Origin: Prevotellaceae bacterium
GTDB lineage: Bacteria > Bacteroidota > Bacteroidia > Bacteroidales > UBA932
Direction of reading: 5' to 3'
Length of the DNA stretch: 15,244 bases
Assembly: GCA_031267855.1 (NCBI GenBank)
Contig: JAIRYH010000021.1
Location: 1-15,244 of the forward strand
The notes below the pieces were generated by a model that did not search any database, had not been told where the DNA came from, and saw only the letters and a list, made by a program, of their open reading frames with translations. Positions 8,979-15,244 of the stretch are shown here, one piece after another (positions within the stretch are counted from its first letter, which is position 1; each line of letters opens with the position of its first letter). The translations under genes and the position numbers were made by a program.

Positions 8979-10250
8979 ATGAATAGATTCGGATTTTTAG
9001 CTTATAAGGACTTCCTTGTGCTGGTGCGCGACAGGGCGGGGCTGGCCATGATGTTCCTCATGCCCGTGCTGCTGGTAATCATAATGACGTATTTACAGGA
9101 CAGCACATTTCATGCGGTACACGAAAAGAACGTCCCCCTGCTGCTGCTCAACCGCGACACGGACTCGCTGGGCATCATTATTGAACGGCAGATAGAAAAA
9201 TCGGGCATCTTCGACGTCCGCAAAACCATAAACGGCAAGCCGGCAACGGAAGAAGAACTGATCAGGGCGGTAGCCGCCGGCGACTGCATGGCCGGCATTA
9301 TCGTGCCGGAACAGGCGACCATGCACATCCGGAAAAACGTCAAGCGCTACGTTGCGGACGCTTTTAACGGCACAGCCCTGACGGCCGTTGCCGATTCGGT
9401 GCACATCGCGATCTATCTCGACCCGGTCATCAAAAACTCCTTCCGCACCACGCTGATGAGTACCCTGCGGGAATATGCCGTGCGTACGGAAGCGGATTTT
9501 ATCTTCAACGAAATTATTGCGGAAGTGAACGCGCTGGCGCCGGTATCCATTGCCGATGTCCGGCTGGCGCGCGACCGGATTACTTTCGGCGAACACTATG
9601 CCTCCCTCGACAAACCGGATAAAATCCCCAATTCCGTACAGCACAATGTGCCGGCATGGAGCATGTTTGCCATCTTCTTTATCACCATCTCCCTGTCGGG
9701 GAATATCATAAAGGAACGGGAAGACGGGAGCTACACGCGCCTGCGCCTGATGCCGTGCCCGTATTCCTTTTACCTGTTCGGCAAAATCGTCGTGTACTTT
9801 GCGGTTTGCCTGTTGCAGTTTGCCGCCCTGATGCTTTTGGGCGCCTTTGTTTTCCCGTGGTTCGGGTTGCCGGCGCTGGATATGGGGATTGATTATTTTG
9901 CCCTCGCCCTGATGTGCACTTCCTCCGCACTGGCGGCTATCGGCTACGGGATACTGATCGGGAAAATAGCGGCAACACACCAGCAGGCGGCTATTTTTGC
10001 GTCCATCTCGGTGGTGATCATGGCTGCCGTCGGCGGCGTCTGGATTCCCGTGTTCGTCATGCCGCACGCCATGCAGCTGTTCAGCCATGTGTCGCCGCTG
10101 AACTGGGGGCTGGAAGGCTTTTATACGGTCTTTGTACGGGACGGGCACTGGACGTCCGTGCTGCCGGAATGTGCCGCTTCGCTGCTGTTTTTCGGACTGT
10201 GCATGGGAGCGGCTATTTTGTACAATAAAAGAAAAAGAATAGATTTGTAA
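8979..10250 (+). CDS. ABC-2 type transporter permease
   Basis: Integral inner-membrane subunit of 423 residues with the layout of ABC-2 exporters: one N-terminal membrane helix (about 20-40, MMFLMPVLLVIIMTYL), a large extracytoplasmic domain (about 41-220), then five helices near 226-243, 268-294, 303-329, 337-358 and 396-414. The segment SGNIIKEREDGSYTRLRLMP after helix two matches the conserved coupling-region pattern of this family. The C-terminus is short and basic (NKRKRIDL). It is one permease gene for one ATPase gene, so it probably works as a homodimer. A strong promoter-like sequence lies in its last codons and reads into the ACP gene. Confidence 0.93.
   Translation: MNRFGFLAYKDFLVLVRDRAGLAMMFLMPVLLVIIMTYLQDSTFHAVHEKNVPLLLLNRDTDSLGIIIERQIEKSGIFDVRKTINGKPATEEELIRAVAAGDCMAGIIVPEQATMHIRKNVKRYVADAFNGTALTAVADSVHIAIYLDPVIKNSFRTTLMSTLREYAVRTEADFIFNEIIAEVNALAPVSIADVRLARDRITFGEHYASLDKPDKIPNSVQHNVPAWSMFAIFFITISLSGNIIKEREDGSYTRLRLMPCPYSFYLFGKIVVYFAVCLLQFAALMLLGAFVFPWFGLPALDMGIDYFALALMCTSSALAAIGYGILIGKIAATHQQAAIFASISVVIMAAVGGVWIPVFVMPHAMQLFSHVSPLNWGLEGFYTVFVRDGHWTSVLPECAASLLFFGLCMGAAILYNKRKRIDL
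10217..10247 (+). promoter_or_regulatory. Near-consensus internal promoter for ACP-KS-KS
   Basis: TTTG at 10217-10220, 19 bases, then TAGATTTG at 10240-10247. Both boxes and the spacing fit the Bacteroidetes sigma consensus TTTG-N19-21-TAnnTTTG. The transcript would start near 10253 with a leader of about 20 bases before the ACP start at 10272. The element lies inside the permease coding sequence. Confidence 0.6.
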
Positions 10251-10271
10251 AATAAATTTACCTGATTAATT

Positions 10272-10541
10272 ATGGAAAAAACAACACTTGTTGCACAGTT
10301 GAAGGCACAGATCATAGAAGCCCTGCTGCTTGAAGACCTCACGCCCGACGACATTGATCCCGCAGCGCCGCTCTTTGTGGACGGGCTGGGACTGGACTCC
10401 ATTGACGCCCTGGAGTTGATTTTATTGTTGAACCAGCATTACGGCATCAAAATCGAAGACCCGAAAGAACGGCGGGACGTTTTGCAATCCGTCAATACCA
10501 TGGCCGATTGTATCCTGAATCATCAAAAAAGTGAGGGATAG
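10272..10541 (+). CDS. Acyl carrier protein
   Basis: An 89-residue carrier of acyl chains, expected to be modified by phosphopantetheine at Ser43 in DGLGLDSIDALELILLLNQH. The acidic four-helix character and the DSIDALEL variant (instead of DSLDxVEL of the housekeeping AcpP) are typical of ACPs from secondary or specialised fatty-acid/polyketide clusters. It follows the permease gene by 21 bases and overlaps the next gene by 11. It is the likely partner of both ketosynthases and the donor for the BtrH-like enzyme. No phosphopantetheinyl transferase is encoded in this window. Confidence 0.95.
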   Translation: MEKTTLVAQLKAQIIEALLLEDLTPDDIDPAAPLFVDGLGLDSIDALELILLLNQHYGIKIEDPKERRDVLQSVNTMADCILNHQKSEG

Positions 10542-11736
10542 CAAAATCATACCGGCGGTTTATGTTACGGGCATCGGCATGGTTTCCGCCCTCGGCGGCT
10601 CGGTGAATGAAACCCTGCCGGCGCTGCGCGCGCAGCGGTCGCGGCTGAAGCCGGTAACATTGTTCGAAACCCGGCTCCAACATATTCCGGCAGGCGAAGC
10701 GCCCTGCAGCGACGGGGAACTGCTCGACCGGCTGGACATCCGGTCGGAAAGAGACCTGTATACCCGTACCGCCCTGCTGGGCTTGACGGCTGCCCGGGAA
10801 GCCATGCAAATGTCGCAAAGCGCGGTCGATAAAAGCAGAATAAGCCTGGTGTCGTCCACAACGGTGGGCGGCGTGGGGTTTCATGAAAAAAACTTCCAAA
10901 CGGTATTTGCCGGGAAATGCGACAGCAAGTACGTGGAACTGCTGGACTGCGCCGACGCCGCACAGAAAATCGCCCGCTATTTCGACATTTCGAACAATAT
11001 TACCACCGTCAGTACCGCCTGCTCTTCTTCGGCCAATGCCATTATTGTCGGCGCCCGGATGATTAAAAACGGCGTGGCGGACAAGGTGCTTGTTGGCGGA
11101 ACGGACGCCCTGACACGGTTTACCCTGAACGGCTTTAACAGCCTGGAGATTCTGTCGCCGGACGGATGTATGCCCTTCGACGCCGGGCGGAACGGCATTT
11201 CCCTGGGCGAAGGCGCCGCCTATCTGGTACTGGAATCAGCCGCCGCCGCAAAGCCCGGCAATATTTTATGCCGGTTGAGCGGCTATGCAAATACCAACGA
11301 AGCCTACCACCAGACGGCTTCGTCGCCCGACGGCGAAGGGGCCAGGCTGTCTATCGGAAAAGCGCTGGCGTCGGCCGGGCTTCCTCCCTCCGGCATCGAC
11401 TATATCAATGCGCACGGCACGGGCACGGTCGTCAACGACCTGTCGGAAGGGCGCGCCATTGAAGCGGTGTTCGGAAACCGTATTCCGCCGGTGAGCTCCA
11501 CAAAGGGCTACATGGGACATACGCTGGCGGCCGCCGGCGCGGCAGAGGCGATCATCTCCATCCTTGCCATACGGCACCGCCTGCTGTTCCCAAACCTGCG
11601 GTTCGCGGCGCAAATGCCCGAACTGTCCTTTACCCCGCAAACGACGCTGGAAGAAAATGTACCCGTTGACAACGTCCTGTCCAATTCCTTCGGCTTTGGC
11701 GGAAGCAATGCCTCCTTAATCTTTTCACGACGGTAA
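10531..11736 (+). CDS. FabF-like 3-oxoacyl-ACP synthase (KSalpha-like)
   Basis: Chain-elongating condensing enzyme of 401 residues. The catalytic set is complete: Cys164 in TVSTACSSSANAI, His295 in YINAHGTGTVVND, Lys325 and His330 in SSTKGYMGHTLAAAGAAEAI, and the C-terminal NSFGFGGSNAS loop. It should decarboxylate malonyl-ACP and extend an acyl chain. The start is GTG at 10531, inside the 3' end of the ACP gene. The next in-frame ATG would remove the YVTGIG beta strand at the family N-terminus, so GTG is preferred. The stop is one base before the ATG of the second ketosynthase, an arrangement like KSalpha/KSbeta pairs in type II polyketide, aryl polyene and flexirubin clusters. Confidence 0.92.
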   Translation: MRDSKIIPAVYVTGIGMVSALGGSVNETLPALRAQRSRLKPVTLFETRLQHIPAGEAPCSDGELLDRLDIRSERDLYTRTALLGLTAAREAMQMSQSAVDKSRISLVSSTTVGGVGFHEKNFQTVFAGKCDSKYVELLDCADAAQKIARYFDISNNITTVSTACSSSANAIIVGARMIKNGVADKVLVGGTDALTRFTLNGFNSLEILSPDGCMPFDAGRNGISLGEGAAYLVLESAAAAKPGNILCRLSGYANTNEAYHQTASSPDGEGARLSIGKALASAGLPPSGIDYINAHGTGTVVNDLSEGRAIEAVFGNRIPPVSSTKGYMGHTLAAAGAAEAIISILAIRHRLLFPNLRFAAQMPELSFTPQTTLEENVPVDNVLSNSFGFGGSNASLIFSRR

Positions 11737-11737
11737 C

Positions 11738-12766
11738 ATGCAGGCTTATATCATATCCATGGGGCTTATTTCGCCGCAACGCACATTTGAAAATGATTTC
11801 TCCTGCGGCGTGGAAACGAAGGGAATGTCCATCCTGCCGGCGGTAGAGCCGAACTACAGGGATTTGATCAATCCGGTGCAGTTGCGGCGCATTTCGCGCA
11901 TCCTCAAGCTGGGGCTGGGCGCCGCACAGCTGTGCATCAACAACGCCGGAGGACAGCGCCCCGACGCCATTGTGGTGGGCACCGGGCTGGCATGCGTCAA
12001 TGACATTGAAACGTTTGTGAAATCCATTATAGAAACCGGCGAACAGCATATTTCGCCCATTCCCTTTATCAATTCACTCCACAACACGGTGGCGGCGCAA
12101 ATTGCACGCACTCTGAAAGTGCAAACCTACAACAACACCCACTGCCACCGCGGCGCCTCGTTTGAAAACGCCCTGCTCGACGCCCTGATGCTCCTGAACG
12201 AAAAAGAAAGCCGGTATGTGCTGGCGGGCGGCATTGATGAATTTTCAATACATTATCATACGCTTTCCGCCAAAAGCGCCGTTGCCGGCGAAGGCGCAGG
12301 CTTTTTCCTGTTATGCGACCGGCCGCCTGCCGCAGAAACCGGTGTGAAAATTACAGCGGTCGGGACATTTTACCGCCCCGCCGCTGATTTTATTGCCCGC
12401 TTCCTGGCAGCGCAGCGCCTGGAGGCGCACCATCTCGACGCGGCCGTACTGGGCATTAACGGCGACCCGAATGACGACGCCATCTACCACCGGCTTGCCG
12501 ATGATTTTTTCACGCCCGGCACGCAAATTATTTCCTATAAGCACCTCTGCGGCGAGTATCATACCAGCGGCGCCTTTGCCCTGGCATTAGCCGCCCGCGC
12601 ACTAATCGCCGGCGCCTTCCCCGCGCCTGCCGTATGGAGACCCGGAAAAACCGGAAAACCGCACAGGATACTGCTGTATAACCACTACCAAAACTGCAAC
12701 CACGCACTGATTTTAGTAGAGACGCGGCGCGCCGCGTCTCTACAAGGTGAAAGGGTGAAAAGGTGA
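11738..12766 (+). CDS. Divergent ketosynthase, chain-length-factor-like
   Basis: A short (342 residues) condensing-enzyme homologue of the kind paired with a full KS in Bacteroidetes aryl polyene/flexirubin-type clusters. Visible family traits are PFINSLHNTVAAQIAR (109-124), NNTHCHRGASFENALLDALM (132-151), VLAGGIDEF (161-169), AGEGAGFFLL (183-192) and YKHLCGEYHTSGAFALALAA (267-286). By eye Cys136 aligns with the nucleophile, Lys268 and His275 with the K/H pair, but the NAHGTGT motif is replaced by INGDPNDD (240-247), so the first catalytic His is lost. It is probably a partner subunit that shapes chain length or decarboxylates, rather than a stand-alone synthase. The last 13-15 codons are formed by the palindrome at 12716-12743 and a GTGAAA tract, so the native C-terminus was probably different. 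Confidence 0.8.
   Translation: MQAYIISMGLISPQRTFENDFSCGVETKGMSILPAVEPNYRDLINPVQLRRISRILKLGLGAAQLCINNAGGQRPDAIVVGTGLACVNDIETFVKSIIETGEQHISPIPFINSLHNTVAAQIARTLKVQTYNNTHCHRGASFENALLDALMLLNEKESRYVLAGGIDEFSIHYHTLSAKSAVAGEGAGFFLLCDRPPAAETGVKITAVGTFYRPAADFIARFLAAQRLEAHHLDAAVLGINGDPNDDAIYHRLADDFFTPGTQIISYKHLCGEYHTSGAFALALAARALIAGAFPAPAVWRPGKTGKPHRILLYNHYQNCNHALILVETRRAASLQGERVKR
12716..12743. repeat. Perfect 28-nt palindrome overlapping the 3' end of the second KS gene
   Basis: GTAGAGACGCGGCG is followed at once by its exact reverse complement. This would form a very stable 12-13 bp hairpin in RNA. It is followed by CAAGGTG, not a U-tract, so it is REP-like rather than a classical terminator, though it may block 3' exonucleases. 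It encodes VETRRAASL of the ketosynthase tail. Confidence 0.9.
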
Positions 12767-12788
12767 ATGCGCTGCGCGACCCGCGTAA

Positions 12789-12926
12789 TGGCGTAAGCCG
12801 TTCAATCTTCAAAATTCAATCTTCAAAATTGATATGGCGCAAGCCATTCAAAATTCAAAATTCAACCTTCAAAATTGATATGGCGCGAGCCATTCAAAAT
12901 TCAAAATTCAACCTTCAAAACTGATA
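12789..12926. repeat. Three tandem 46-bp units, each opening with a GNRA hairpin
   Basis: Units begin at 12789, 12835 and 12881, exactly 46 bases apart. Each opens with TGGC-GNRA-GCC (loops GTAA, GCAA, GCGA) and ends AAAATTGATA or AAAACTGATA. The middle is A/T-rich with ATTCAAA/ATTCAAC heptamers. Units two and three are nearly identical; unit one differs at several places. Part of a 180-base spacer that otherwise holds only a GTGAAA-type tract and the next promoter. Confidence 0.9.
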
Positions 12927-12934
12927 AAAAAGTG

Positions 12935-12942
12935 TAACTTTG
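12935..12942 (+). promoter_or_regulatory. -7 promoter element before the TPR gene
   Basis: TAACTTTG fits TAnnTTTG exactly and is followed by CAGC and the ATG at 12947, the same arrangement as before the FabH-like gene. No clear -33 TTG is seen, because the upstream bases belong to the 46-bp repeat. The transcript is probably leaderless or nearly so. Confidence 0.6.
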
Positions 12943-12946
12943 CAGC

Positions 12947-14731
12947 ATGAAATGTTTCACATATCCCAAACTGTTGAAAGCCGGCCGGCGCCGGCTAACT
13001 TTCAACTTTCAACTTTCAACTTTCAACTGGTTGAGTGTGCTGCTGGCCGGCTGGCTGCTGGCTTCATGTTCGCCGAAAACCGTGCTGCCGGTGTCCGATC
13101 CGGCTAAAATCACGCCGCTGAGCGATCAAAAACAACTGGAAAAGCAGTTCTACTTTTCCGAAGCCATGAAAGCCTACGAACTGCACGACTGGCAGGCGGC
13201 AGACAAATTATTCAAAAAAGCTATTGCCCTTGACGCCGGCTGCGACGCCTGTTTTTACCAGCTGGCAAATATTTATTTCCGGTCGGGCTACCCGCAAGCC
13301 GCCCTGTCGCTGAACGAATCGGCGATACGGCTGGACAGCACGAATTTCTGGTACCGTGTGCAGGCGGCGCAATACTACGCCGCTGCCCGCCAATACCGGA
13401 AATCTATTGACGAGTACAGCCACCTTCTGGAAAAACGCCCGGAAATGTCTGACCTGTATTTTGACCTCTCTACGTTATATGTGCGCCTGGGGGCGCTTGA
13501 CAGCGCTTTGCTGGCGCTTGACGCGGCGGATGCCAGAACGGGTTTTTCGGAACAGTCCGCAACCACGAGGTTTGAAATCCTGACGGCGCAAAACAAAAAG
13601 GAAGAGGCGTTGAACACGCTGGAACATTTGGTTTCCGAGTTTCCCAATGCACATTATTTCTCGCTGCTGGGCGAACAGTATGCCGCTGCGGAACGCGACA
13701 CGCTGGCGCTGGCAATGTATCGCCGCGCACTGGCATTAAACCCCGACTACACGCCTGCACTTTTGGGCGAAGCTGACTTTTTCCGCCGCAACAGATACTT
13801 TGACGTTTACTTCCAAAAACTCTACACCCTGTATGCCAACAAAGCGGTAGAAACGGAATACAAGGCAGACTACCTGTCGGCGCTGATACAAATTCCGAAA
13901 TTTGCCCCCTCTTTCTCGCCGCAGCTCGACACCCTTTTTACGATATTGCGTACGCCGCCCGACTCGCTCACGGAACCGCTGTATGCCGCCTACCTGCTGC
14001 AAATACAGCGGATCGATTCGGCCGTTACGGTGTTGAAAAATAATCTGCAAAACAACCTTGAATCCCCGGATGCATGGCAGCGCTACCTGTCTGCCGAATA
14101 CTATGTGGAACAATGGGACACGCTGGGAAAATATGCCGAAGCGGCGCATCTGCGCTTCCCGCAGGAAGTAGCTTTTATGTCAATGAAAGCAATAGCCGCA
14201 TGGCAAACCGGTTCCGACGCGGAAGCCATCCGCTGGTTCGAAAAAACACTGCCCCTGACGCTCGATGAACCGGAAAAAACCATGCAGACATACGCTTTTT
14301 TAGGGAGCCTGTACCATACCGGAAAAAATTCAAAAAAAGCGTATGAATATTACGAAAAGGCGCTGGCAATAGACAGCAGCAATATTGCAGTGCTGAACAA
14401 TTATGCCTATTTCCTGAGCGAAGAAAACAAACTGCTCAACCGCGCCTATGCCATGAGCCGGAAAGCAATTGAAGCAGAACCGGACAATGCCACCTACCTG
14501 GACACCTTCGGCTGGATACTTTTCAAAATGGGAAAATCCATCGAAGCCAAAGCCATTTTCCGCCATGCAATGATTTACGGCGGCAACGAGAGCGCTGTGA
14601 TCCTCGAACACTACGGCGACGTGCTGCATGCACTCGGCGACTACGATACGGCCGTTGTCTACTGGAATTTATCGCTGAAAAAAGAAAAAAACCCGCAAGT
14701 GGAACAAAAAATAAAAAACAGCGAACAATGA
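12947..14731 (+). CDS. TPR-repeat lipoprotein
   Basis: A 594-residue protein with a lipobox LLASC (modified Cys41) after a hydrophobic stretch (VLLAGWLLAS), so it should be anchored in the outer or inner membrane facing the periplasm. Residues about 65-150, 230-275 and 435-580 are tetratricopeptide repeats (for example AADKLFKKAIALDAGCDACF, KKAYEYYEKALAIDSSNIAV, NRAYAMSRKAIEAEPDNATY). These make helical scaffolds for protein contacts; the partner is unknown. The signal region is odd: residues 12-28 (AGRRRLTFNFQLSTFNW) come from a hairpin plus four 7-bp repeats inserted between the start and the hydrophobic core. The ATG at 12947 is supported by the promoter placed directly before it. The EnvC-like gene follows 48 bases later on the same strand, suggesting a role in the cell envelope. 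Confidence 0.9.
   Translation: MKCFTYPKLLKAGRRRLTFNFQLSTFNWLSVLLAGWLLASCSPKTVLPVSDPAKITPLSDQKQLEKQFYFSEAMKAYELHDWQAADKLFKKAIALDAGCDACFYQLANIYFRSGYPQAALSLNESAIRLDSTNFWYRVQAAQYYAAARQYRKSIDEYSHLLEKRPEMSDLYFDLSTLYVRLGALDSALLALDAADARTGFSEQSATTRFEILTAQNKKEEALNTLEHLVSEFPNAHYFSLLGEQYAAAERDTLALAMYRRALALNPDYTPALLGEADFFRRNRYFDVYFQKLYTLYANKAVETEYKADYLSALIQIPKFAPSFSPQLDTLFTILRTPPDSLTEPLYAAYLLQIQRIDSAVTVLKNNLQNNLESPDAWQRYLSAEYYVEQWDTLGKYAEAAHLRFPQEVAFMSMKAIAAWQTGSDAEAIRWFEKTLPLTLDEPEKTMQTYAFLGSLYHTGKNSKKAYEYYEKALAIDSSNIAVLNNYAYFLSEENKLLNRAYAMSRKAIEAEPDNATYLDTFGWILFKMGKSIEAKAIFRHAMIYGGNESAVILEHYGDVLHALGDYDTAVVYWNLSLKKEKNPQVEQKIKNSEQ
12973..13024. repeat. Hairpin plus four AACTTTC heptamers inside the TPR gene
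   Basis: GTTGAAAG at 12973-12980 pairs with CTTTCAAC at 12999-13006, and AGCCGGC pairs with GCCGGCT around a CGGC loop, making one long hairpin. Four exact copies of AACTTTC follow in phase from 12997 to 13024. The tract is translated in frame as part of the signal peptide. Confidence 0.85.
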
Positions 14732-14779
14732 AAACAACCCCGCCCCCCGTATTTTAAACCTTAAATATTGAAATCCGAC

Positions 14780-15244
14780 ATGGTAAAGCGGTTTTTTTAT
14801 ACGATAATTTTTGCTCTGGCCGTAACATCTGTTGCCGCGCAAAGTGTTTCGGAACTTAACCGCCGACTGAAAAAAGCCGAAGAACAAATTGCGTATATCG
14901 ACAAACTGCTGAAAAAAAATTCCAAAGACCAGCAGACCAGCCTGCAGCAACTGGATTTAGTAAAACAGAAAGTAAAATCGCGCAAACAGTTAATCGCCGA
15001 CATGGATGCGCAAATCCATTTACTGGAACACGATTCGGAAAAAAAACAGGAAGACGTAAACGGCTTGCAGGAAAACCTGAATGCCCTGAAAAAATCGTAC
15101 GAAAAATTATTGTACCAGGCCTACAAAAACCGCGACCGCCGGCTCTGGATGATGTTTGTGCTTTCAAGCGACGATGCGGGACTGGCGTACAGGCGATGGA
15201 ACTATTTCAAAAATTATTCCGAATACATCAACGTACAGGCGATG
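14780..15244 (+). CDS. EnvC-like murein hydrolase activator (3' part missing)
   Basis: The frame opens with ATG at 14780 and runs open to the window edge (155 codons). MVKRFFYTIIFALAVTSVAAQS is a signal peptide with likely cleavage after VAA. From residue 23 the protein is a long charged coiled coil (SELNRRLKKAEEQIAYIDKL and so on), followed by YEKLLYQAYKNRDRRLWMMF and AYRRWNYFKNYSEYINVQA, typical of the coiled-coil half of EnvC/M23-family proteins. EnvC-type proteins act in the periplasm to activate amidases during cell division; the LytM/M23 domain, if present, lies outside the window. It is probably cotranscribed with the TPR lipoprotein gene 48 bases upstream. Confidence 0.85.
   Translation, partial: MVKRFFYTIIFALAVTSVAAQSVSELNRRLKKAEEQIAYIDKLLKKNSKDQQTSLQQLDLVKQKVKSRKQLIADMDAQIHLLEHDSEKKQEDVNGLQENLNALKKSYEKLLYQAYKNRDRRLWMMFVLSSDDAGLAYRRWNYFKNYSEYINVQAM

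Noticed and set aside
9093..10148. 351-codon minus-strand open frame inside the ABC permease gene
   Set aside because: Antisense to a clear membrane protein; its composition (many His, Arg, Gln) is that of a reversed hydrophobic reading frame.
12716..12743. Palindrome as intrinsic terminator of the cluster
   Set aside because: The stem is strong but is followed by CAAGGTG rather than a run of T, and it lies before the stop codon of the gene.
12789..12926. Possible CRISPR array from regularly spaced repeats
   Set aside because: The whole 46-bp unit is repeated in tandem, so there are no unique spacers, and no cas gene is present.

Overview
The window looks like chromosome of a member of Bacteroidetes, most likely Bacteroidales. 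The evidence is promoters of the TAnnTTTG type (two of them reading TAnnTTTGCAGCATG), a topoisomerase I with no cysteine zinc fingers and a basic tail, a degenerate Bacteroidetes-style formimidoylglutamase-like protein, and an EnvC-like M23 activator next to a TPR lipoprotein. Coding regions are fairly G+C-rich, while the non-coding spacers are A/T-rich and full of short repeats. No rRNA, tRNA, CRISPR array, transposase or integrase was found.

Layout. (1) 1-1465, minus strand: N-terminal 488 codons of a class A penicillin-binding protein (PBP1A type), cut by the left edge. (2) 1466-1747: divergent spacer with candidate promoters for both neighbours and a TTGTAAAA-type inverted repeat. (3) 1748-5125: topA, then an arginase/formimidoylglutamase-fold protein that seems to have lost its metal site. 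(4) 5126-5658: 533 bases without a gene, holding a large nested inverted repeat, 7-bp tandem repeats and small hairpins. (5) 5659-12766: eight tightly packed co-directional genes: FabH-like ketosynthase, small HTH-like protein, BtrH-like acyltransferase, ABC ATPase, ABC-2 permease, acyl carrier protein, FabF-like ketosynthase, and a divergent second ketosynthase. (6) 12716-12946: a perfect 28-nt palindrome, three 46-bp tandem units and a promoter. (7) 12947-15244: TPR lipoprotein, then the 5' part of an EnvC-like coiled-coil protein, cut by the right edge.

How the genes work together. The central eight-gene block is the most interesting part. FabH-like, ACP and KSalpha/KSbeta-like proteins could build an acyl or polyketide-like chain. 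The BtrH-like enzyme could move that chain from ACP to an acceptor, and the ABC-2 pair could export or flip the product. No ketoreductase, dehydratase, malonyl-CoA:ACP transacylase or phosphopantetheinyl transferase is encoded here, so these would have to come from primary fatty acid synthesis or from elsewhere. The block may run as two transcripts: one from the promoter before the FabH-like gene, and one from a near-consensus promoter inside the 3' end of the permease gene that drives ACP-KS-KS. The product is unknown. The same families of small repeats occur in the spacers on both sides of the block and have intruded into the 3' end of the last ketosynthase and the signal-peptide region of the TPR lipoprotein.
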